Source: Paulinella micropora
Lineage: Eukaryota > Cercozoa > Imbricatea > Euglyphida
Direction of reading: 5' to 3'
Length of the DNA stretch: 64,000 nt
Assembly: GCA_009731375.1 (NCBI GenBank)
Contig: BJOX01000358.1
Coordinates: forward strand, 401,419 to 465,418
In this document: in pieces, positions 55,330 through 64,000 of the stretch
Layout of the letters: the number at the start of each line of letters is the position of its first letter
How positions within the stretch are numbered: position 1 is the stretch's first letter
Made by a program: the position numbers and the translations under genes
The notes under the pieces: generated by a model
What the model was told of the DNA's origin: nothing
What the model saw: only the letters and a program-made list of their open reading frames with translations
The model's database searches: none

Positions 55330-55920
55330 CATATATATACATATATATATATATAATATGCTCTTGCCGCTGCATGGAACACGAGATGCTGGCGCAAACA
55401 TACATACATACATATACATACATACATACATACATACATACATACATACATACATACATACATGCATGCATGCATGCATACATACATGAATACATACATA
55501 CATACATACATACATACATACATACATACATGCATGCATGCATGCATATATACATACATACATACATACATACATACATACATACATACATACATACGTA
55601 CATACATACATACGTACATACATACATACATACATACATACATACATACACACATGCATACATGCATGCATACATGCATGCATACATACATACATACATA
55701 CATACATACATACATACATACATAACATACATAACATACATACATACATACATACATACATACATACATACATACATACATACATACGACCTACCAGCTT
55801 GGCGTTGTTGTAGAGTTCGGTGCGCACGGCGAACAGGTCCTTGCAGCTCTGCACCGTCAGCGCGAAGTCCTGCCACAACACACACACACACACACACAAC
55901 TTGTGCATGGCCTTTTGCTC

Positions 55921-55977
<57 letters not shown>

Positions 55978-56104
55978 GGAGGAGGGGTGAGTTAAGTTAC
56001 GGCCAGACTGTCTCCTCCTCTGGCCAACTCGGCAAGCTCCAGCTCGCTGCGCATAACACACAACATACTACTTACTACAACTTACTACTACTTACTACTA
56101 TTAT

Positions 56105-56154
<50 letters not shown>

Positions 56155-56245
56155 TTACTACTACTACTTCTACGACTACGACTACGACTACGACTACTAC
56201 TACGACTACTACTACCTACTACTACTACTACTACTACCACCACTC

Positions 56246-56300
<55 letters not shown>

Positions 56301-56522
56301 ATACAACAAGAGGAGGCCTGGAGAAGCCAGGAGGCAAGAGCTAGACCTCAAAGTCTGAAGTTCGGGAAAACTGTCTGGAATCTAGTATGGGCACATACAC
56401 AGACACACATAAGCCTTTTGAACACACGCTCTAAGACAAACCAAAAACGTAAACACAGAGAGGAAGAAGAAGAAGAAGAAGAAGAAGAAGAAGAAGAAGA
56501 AGAAGAAGAAGAAGAAGAAGAA

Positions 56523-56554
<32 letters not shown>

Positions 56555-56609
56555 AAGAAGAAGAAAGAAGAAGAAGAAAGAAGAAGCAGAGAAAAGGCGG
56601 ACGAGGGAC

Positions 56610-56690
<81 letters not shown>

Positions 56691-56798
56691 AAGAAACCTT
56701 AGGCGGCTGTGTTTTGGGAGGGGGCGGCTTCGCCACCTCTATGTATGTATGTATGTATGTATGTATGTATGTATGTATGTATCTCACCATCAGAGGAA

Positions 56799-56855
<57 letters not shown>

Positions 56856-56915
56856 AAGAAGAAGAAGAAGAAGAAGAAGAAGAAGAAGAAGAAGAAGAAG
56901 AAGAAGAAGAAGAAG

Positions 56916-56946
<31 letters not shown>

Positions 56947-56959
56947 GGTAGTAGTAGTC

Positions 56960-56999
<40 letters not shown>

Positions 57000-57040
57000 C
57001 ATTACAAATTAGCAGTAGCAGTAGCAGTAGCAGTAGTAGT

Positions 57041-57122
<82 letters not shown>

Positions 57123-57129
57123 CAGTAGC

Positions 57130-57174
<45 letters not shown>

Positions 57175-57214
57175 TGTAGTAGTAGTAGTAGTGGTGGTGG
57201 TGGTGGTGGTGGTG

Positions 57215-57280
<66 letters not shown>

Positions 57281-57407
57281 CTGTTAGTAGTAGGTATGCA
57301 CCTTGAGGTGGTTGCTGTTGTGGGAAGCCGTTGAGGCCCCCCAGCGGCTGACTAGGCTAGATACATAGATAGATAAGATTAGATGAGATTAGATAGATAG
57401 ATAGATG

Positions 57408-57478
<71 letters not shown>

Positions 57479-57519
57479 GGATAGATGGATGGATGGATGG
57501 ATGGATGGATAGATAGATG

Positions 57520-57599
<80 letters not shown>

Positions 57600-58462
57600 C
57601 CCCGACATGTTGGGTTTCATGAGAGAGGCACCCTGGGCCAGCAAACTCTTGCCTGGGGTGGCTCTCTCTCTCGAACCAGAAACCCGAATTGTTAGCTGGT
57701 GTAGGGACAGACCTGAGATGTGGGAGTTGGCGTGAGGAGAGGAGCGGGCTGCGTGCTGCGCCACGGCACACGGCCACACATGCACAGCACAAAACACACA
57801 CACACACACATAGTGGGCAGGAAGAAGAGCAAACAGTCCAATAGTGGGCAGTGGGTTGTGTAGTCTGGACGGACCATACTACATACATGCATACATACAT
57901 ACATACATACATACATACATAAATTACATAAATTACATACATACATACACACATATATACATATATACATGCATACATGCATACATACATACGTACGTAC
58001 ATACATACATACATGCATACATACATACATACATACGTACATACATACATACGCGCACGCACGCATGCATGCATGAATGCATACATACATACATACATAC
58101 ATACATACATACATACTAGTGTGGAGTGGGCGGGTTGACGTAGAACTCGTCGTGGATCTCCTTGGCGATACGACCTGCAACGAGATAGATAGCTATAGAG
58201 ATAGAAATAGAGATAGAGATAGAGATAGAGATAGAGTATAGATATTGACGTAGAAGTCGGTGTGTGTCTCCTTGCCGATCTGCCCTACAAGAGATTAATT
58301 ATCTATGTATGTATGTATGTATGTATGTATGTATGTATGTATGTATGTATATATGCATGTAATGTGATGTGATGTATGTACCGAGGTGGTTCCTGGGTGC
58401 CCAGTGCTGCAGACCTGAACACAAAGTACACAACACATGGCTCCTTGGTTATTCTTGCTCTT

Positions 58463-58497
<35 letters not shown>

Positions 58498-58506
58498 CAG
58501 AGAGAC

Positions 58507-58551
<45 letters not shown>

Positions 58552-58929
58552 GAGGAAGGGGAAGGGAAGGGAAGGGAAGGGAAGGGAAGAGAAGAGAAGA
58601 GAAGAGAAGAGAAGAGAAGAGAAGAGAAGAGAAGAGAAGAGAAGAGTAGAGTAGAGTAGAGAAGAGAAGAGAAGAGAAGAGAAGAGAAGAGAAGAGAAGA
58701 GAAGAGAAGAGAAGAGAGGCAGAGGCGGAGGCGGAGGCGGAGGCGGAGGCAGAGGTAGAGGCAGAGAGGCAGAGAGGCAGAGAGGCAGAGAGGCAGAGGC
58801 AGAGGCAGAGAAGAGAAGAGAAGAGAAGAGAAGAGAGAAGAGAAGAGAAGAGAAGAGAAGAAGAGAAGAGAAGAGAAGAAGAGACGAGGAGAGGAGAGGA
58901 GAGAGGAGACAGAGAGCGAGAGGAGAGAG

Positions 58930-58990
<61 letters not shown>

Positions 58991-60017
58991 GAGAGAGAGA
59001 GAGAGAAGAGAGAGAGATGAGAGATGAGAGATGAGATATGAGATATGAGATATGAGATATGAGATATGAGATATGATATATGATATATGAGATATGAGAT
59101 ATGATGAGATGAGATATGATGAGATATGATGAGATATGATATGATATGATAATGATGTGATGTGATGTGATGTGATGTGATGTGATTCGATGTGGATGTG
59201 GATGTGGATGTGGACGTGGACGTGGATGTGGACGTGGATGTGGATATTGGATATTGGATATTGGATATTGGATATTGGATATTGGATATTGGATATTGGT
59301 GTGGATGTGGGTGTGGATGTGGATGTGGATGTGGATATGGATATGGATATGATATGATATGATGATATGGTATGGTATGGTATGGTATGGTATGGTATGG
59401 TATGGTATGGTATGGTATGGTATGATGATATGTGATGTGATATGACATGATTTGATATGATATGATATGATATGATATGACATGACATGATATGATATGA
59501 TATGATATGATATGATATGATATGATATGATATATGATATATGATATATGATATATGATATATGATATATGATATATACGATATATATGATATATATTAT
59601 ATATTATATATGATATATGATATATGATATATGATAATGATATATGATATATGATATATATATGAGATATGAGATATGAGATATGAGATATGATATGTGA
59701 TATGTGATATGTGATGTGTGATGTGTGATATGTGATATGTGATATGTGATATGTGATATATGATATATGATATATGATATATGATATGATATGATATGAT
59801 ATAATATGATATGATATGATATGATGTGCTGTGCTGTGCTGTGCTGTGATGTGGTGTGATGTGATGTGATGTGATGTGATATGATATGATATGAAATGAT
59901 ATGAAATGATATGATATGATATGATATGATATGATGATGAATATAATGTAATACATGTAGTGTGTGTTGTGTAGTAGGCGTACTTGGGTGTCCGATGACG
60001 TTGTAGTTGCGGTCGAC
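49898..60017 (-). CDS. VPS37A: ESCRT-I subunit VPS37A-like, 18 exons (5' end missing)
   Basis: VPS37 is part of ESCRT-I, which sorts ubiquitinated cargo at endosomes. Exons, 5' to 3': 59984-60017, 58382-58414, 58117-58174, 57601-57748, 57302-57347, 56698-56738, 56347-56381, 56001-56046, 55795-55869, 55243-55275, 54835-54869, 54460-54526, 53858-53917, 53544-53579, 52498-52542, 52229-52283, 50732-50786, 49898-49976. All are GT-AG, phases agree and the sum is 981 nt (327 codons with TGA). Order: the end of a UEV domain ([33 protein letters not shown]), a Pro-rich linker (57748-56698), [10 protein letters not shown], then the Mod(r) domain ([52 protein letters not shown]), an acidic and a Lys-rich insert, and the C-terminal [17 protein letters not shown] and [10 protein letters not shown]. 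The UEV end and PDxFPEL point to VPS37A rather than B/C. The exons at 57601 and 52229-52542 are the least certain. Confidence 0.85.
50010..50305. repeat. (GA)n array with (CG)n centre
   Basis: GA repeats with GAGAAGC breaks and a pure GC block at 50215-50236, in the last VPS37 intron. Confidence 0.95.
50340..50712. repeat. (ATGT)n and (ACGT)n arrays
   Basis: Tetranucleotide array with a GTACGTAC block at 50570-50640, in the last VPS37 intron. Confidence 0.95.
50804..51213 (+). mobile_element. GATA-embedded dispersed element, copy 2 (full)
   Basis: 410 bp from GAGATATCGACTAATGTCAG to CACCACGGGCCCAG, nearly identical to copy 3. GATA repeats abut both ends. It has no frame with a recognisable product and no terminal inverted repeats. 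It starts about 18 bp from the acceptor of the VPS37 exon at 50786. Confidence 0.8.
51214..51474. repeat. (GATA)n array with GACA variants
   Basis: Directly follows copy 2 of the GATA-embedded element. Confidence 0.95.
51555..52220. repeat. (ATGT)n, (CA)n and (AAAG)n arrays
   Basis: ATGT array to about 52060, then CA and AAAG runs, in a VPS37 intron. The island before it (51475-51554) has a frame on each strand, neither recognisable. Confidence 0.9.
52585..52707 (+). other. Lys/Arg-rich island, status unclear
   Basis: On the plus strand this island reads an open, basic peptide ([17 protein letters not shown]). It lies in a VPS37 intron and has no clear donor. It could be a nested exon on the other strand or chance. 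Confidence 0.2.
52708..53540. repeat. (ACAT)n and (AACAT)n arrays
   Basis: ACAT tetramers with a block of ACATA/ACATACATA units (53107-53280) and CA runs, in a VPS37 intron. Confidence 0.95.
53640..53857. repeat. (ATGT)n and (TATC)n arrays with exon fragment
   Basis: ATGT array, a 35-bp island holding an exon fragment (53741-53772), then a TATC array that ends at the donor of the 53858 exon. Confidence 0.9.
53741..53772 (-). pseudogene. Fragment of VPS37 exon 53858-53917
   Basis: The minus strand reads GCGCTGAAGCGAGCAGCGGA then ACAA followed by GTACC, matching the end of the real exon ([10 protein letters not shown]) and its GT donor. A 12-bp stretch is deleted. It lies downstream of the real exon in gene sense. 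Confidence 0.75.
53940..54440. repeat. (ACAT)n, (GACA)n and (ACGT)n arrays
   Basis: Tetranucleotide arrays filling a VPS37 intron. Confidence 0.95.
54608..54631 (-). pseudogene. Fragment of VPS37 exon 54460-54526
   Basis: The minus strand reads TAG then GGCCAAGGTGCAAGAGCAGC, matching the acceptor and KVQEQQQ start of the real exon, upstream in gene sense. The rest is replaced by CTACAT-like repeats (54540-54790). Confidence 0.75.
55040..55235. repeat. (GATA)n / (GGAT)n array
   Basis: GATA and GGAT arrays, preceded by GGTGA units, in a VPS37 intron. Confidence 0.95.
55290..55788. repeat. (TA)n and (ACAT)n arrays
   Basis: TA run (55293-55355), a short unique island, then a long ACAT array up to the donor of the 55795 exon. 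Confidence 0.95.
55920..55980. repeat. (GA)n array
   Basis: Short GA array in the intron between VPS37 exons at 55795 and 56001. Confidence 0.9.
56075..56300. repeat. (TAC)n array
   Basis: TAC/ACT triplets with GAC breaks, in a VPS37 intron. Confidence 0.95.
56460..56695. repeat. (GAA)n and (GA)n arrays
   Basis: GAA triplets (56460-56590) then GA dinucleotides, ending at the donor of the 56698 exon. Confidence 0.95.
56742..57290. repeat. (ATGT)n, (TAG)n, (GAA)n and (TAG)n arrays
   Basis: Triplet arrays in series within one VPS37 intron. Frames across them read polyvaline, polyserine or polyleucine and are not genes. Confidence 0.95.
57360..57600. repeat. (GATA)n / (GGAT)n array
   Basis: GATA array ending exactly at the GT donor of the 57601 exon. 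Confidence 0.95.
57880..58116. repeat. (ACAT)n array
   Basis: ACAT with GCAT and ACGC variants. Its last ACATAC supplies the GT donor (GTATGT) of the 58117 exon. Confidence 0.95.
58250..58284 (-). pseudogene. Fragment of VPS37 exon 58117-58174
   Basis: The minus strand reads TAG then GGCAGATCGGCAAGGAGACA and on to TTCTACGTCAA, matching the [12 protein letters not shown] part of the real exon about 80 bp away (here [12 protein letters not shown]). It lies upstream in gene sense, with AGAGAT repeats between. Confidence 0.75.
58295..58380. repeat. (ATGT)n array
   Basis: Ends at the donor of the 58382 exon. Confidence 0.95.
58470..59960. repeat. Series of GA-, GAAGA-, GGAGGC- and GATAT-type arrays
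   Basis: A run of short satellites that change step by step: GA, AAGGG, AAGAG, GGAGGC/AGAGGC, AAGAG, GA, ATGAGAT, GTGGAT, ATTGGAT, GGTAT, GATAT, ATATGAT, GTGAT, GCTGT, GATAT. Neighbouring blocks differ by a single base in a 5-7 bp unit. All lie in one VPS37 intron. Confidence 0.9.
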
Positions 60018-60029
60018 CTGTGTGCGTGG

Positions 60030-60600
60030 CAGCATGGCAGTTAGACAGGGTAGCATGTCAAGAGAAGGACAGGATGGCAAGCATAGACAGTGCAGCACAG
60101 CGCGAAGACAGAGCAGCATGTCAAGAGACAGGGCAGGATGGCAAGCATAGACAGCGCAACAACGACAGCAGGCAGAAATGTCAATAGACAGGGCAGCATT
60201 GCAAGCATAGACAATGCAACGACAGCAGGCAGCATAGACCGTGCATGACTCAGAAGACACACCATGGCAGAGCAGACAGTGCAAGGCAGCACAGACAGGG
60301 CAGCACCGACAATAAGGCGGCATATGCAGTGCAGCATGGCGGCACGGCACGGCAGCACAGTGAGCGCGGCATCAGGATAGACAGTGCAGGTGGCAGCAAA
60401 GACAGGGAATGCAGCATGGCGCAGCGAAGACAGTGGAGTGCGGCGCGGCAGCCAGCAGTTGCTACAAGCTAGCAGTCAGCGGTTGCGACAAGCTAGCAGA
60501 GCAGACAAAACAGATAAAAGCGGAGAGACAAACAGACCCACGGATGCAGCACGGGAGTGGGCAAAGAGATCTGTCAAGGGCAGATAGGTACGTAGGTAGG
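60030..60600. repeat. Degenerate CAGACAGGGCAGCATGGCAAG-type minisatellite
   Basis: Irregular repeats of about 28-40 bp sharing CAGCATGGCAAGCATAGACA and GACAGTGCA. No exon of VPS37 is readable in it, so the rest of the UEV domain must lie further upstream. Confidence 0.7.
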
Positions 60601-60624
60601 GAAGTAGGGAGGTAGGAGATACAT

Positions 60625-60942
<318 letters not shown>

Positions 60943-61351
60943 GAGATATCGACTAATGTCAGAAAAAAGGAGCTCTGATTTCGTCAACCAAGGAAGTCTG
61001 TGGGTAAAGTATTAACCCGATGCCCAGCTAAGCCGTGATGTTTGCACGGAAGGGACTGATACAGGCGATACCAAAGCTCCCTAGTACCAGGCGGGGCCAG
61101 GGCTCGTTCCATAAGCGCCCCTTGCAGAACGAGCTCCCACCTCCATTACAGAGGACCCAGTAAGCAGATGGAGTTTCGAGACTGTTCGACAGTCTAGTAT
61201 AAACCGACAGAGCACTGTGGGTTTTATTCCGGGCTCAACAAGCGAGAAAGGGCACCCTGAGGGAACAGGATTGTGCTTCCCGTCGCTATTTCGGCATGTG
61301 ACTTATAGGCGTATGGCTAGGCACACATAAGGCACCCCACCACGGGCCCAG
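60943..61351 (+). mobile_element. GATA-embedded dispersed element, copy 3 (full)
   Basis: 409 bp, differing from copy 2 by about one deleted base (GAGCTCTGATT for GAGCTTCTGATT). GATA repeats lie on the left. On the right about 40 bp of other sequence (CACACCCACACC to TGTCGACAA) comes before GATA resumes, so the element may be longer than the part shared with copy 2. Confidence 0.8.
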
Positions 61352-61388
61352 CACACCCACACCATCCCCTAATTCTCTGTCTGTCGAC

Positions 61389-64000
<2,612 letters not shown>

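Noticed and set aside
56714-57334. Polyvaline, polyserine, polyglutamate and polyleucine frames
   Set aside because: Translations of TAG and GAA triplet arrays inside a VPS37 intron.

Overview
This window is from a nuclear genome of a eukaryote. Genes are broken into small exons (about 30-250 bp) bounded by GT-AG introns. The introns are packed with very long simple repeats (GATA, ACAT/ATGT, GA, CA, TAG, ATT). Two intact-looking housekeeping genes, Ty3/gypsy and Ty1/copia retrotransposons, a tRNA-derived SINE and a virus-like island are also present. I cannot name the organism; a microsatellite-rich unicellular eukaryote (protist or alga) fits best, because the virus-like island resembles Polinton-like or virophage-like elements of such hosts. 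This is inference.

Layout. 1-7.3 kb: microsatellites with a small multi-exon gene of unknown function (73-1424, +), a palindrome-rich MITE-like element (2825-3002), a cluster of SINEs with (ATT)n tails (3130-4760) and the 3' end of a zinc-ribbon gene (7017-7319, +). 9078-19474: a complete Ty3/gypsy element (element A, minus strand) with 247-bp LTRs, a 4-bp target duplication GGTA, an intact gag and an intact 1915-codon pol. 20285-31877: an aspartyl aminopeptidase gene (minus strand, 14 exons recognised, all catalytic motifs visible), with introns full of GATA/ACAT repeats and degenerate partial copies of its own exons. 32.7-36.0 kb: an AT-rich virus-like island (zinc-finger gene, DDE-type integrase, acidic/basic gene, tail-fibre-like repeat gene), mostly lightly broken. 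35972-49145: the 3' end of a Ty1/copia element whose 3' LTR is split by a second Ty3/gypsy element (element B, 37743-48996, +, target duplication GCCG, broken pol). 49898-60017: an ESCRT-I VPS37A-like gene (minus strand, 18 exons in one open frame). 60.0-64.0 kb: GATA arrays with 13-bp higher-order repeats.

The most unusual signals are: (1) in both gypsy copies Gag and Pol lie in the same frame, separated only by a UGA followed by C, which suggests stop-codon readthrough; (2) about 17 degenerate partial copies of exons sit in the microsatellite introns, most keeping one splice site; (3) the virus-like island is joined directly to copia sequence; (4) a 410-bp element is present three times, each time inside a GATA array. 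The host genes form no operon or pathway. The aminopeptidase acts in cytosolic peptide turnover and VPS37 in endosomal sorting.
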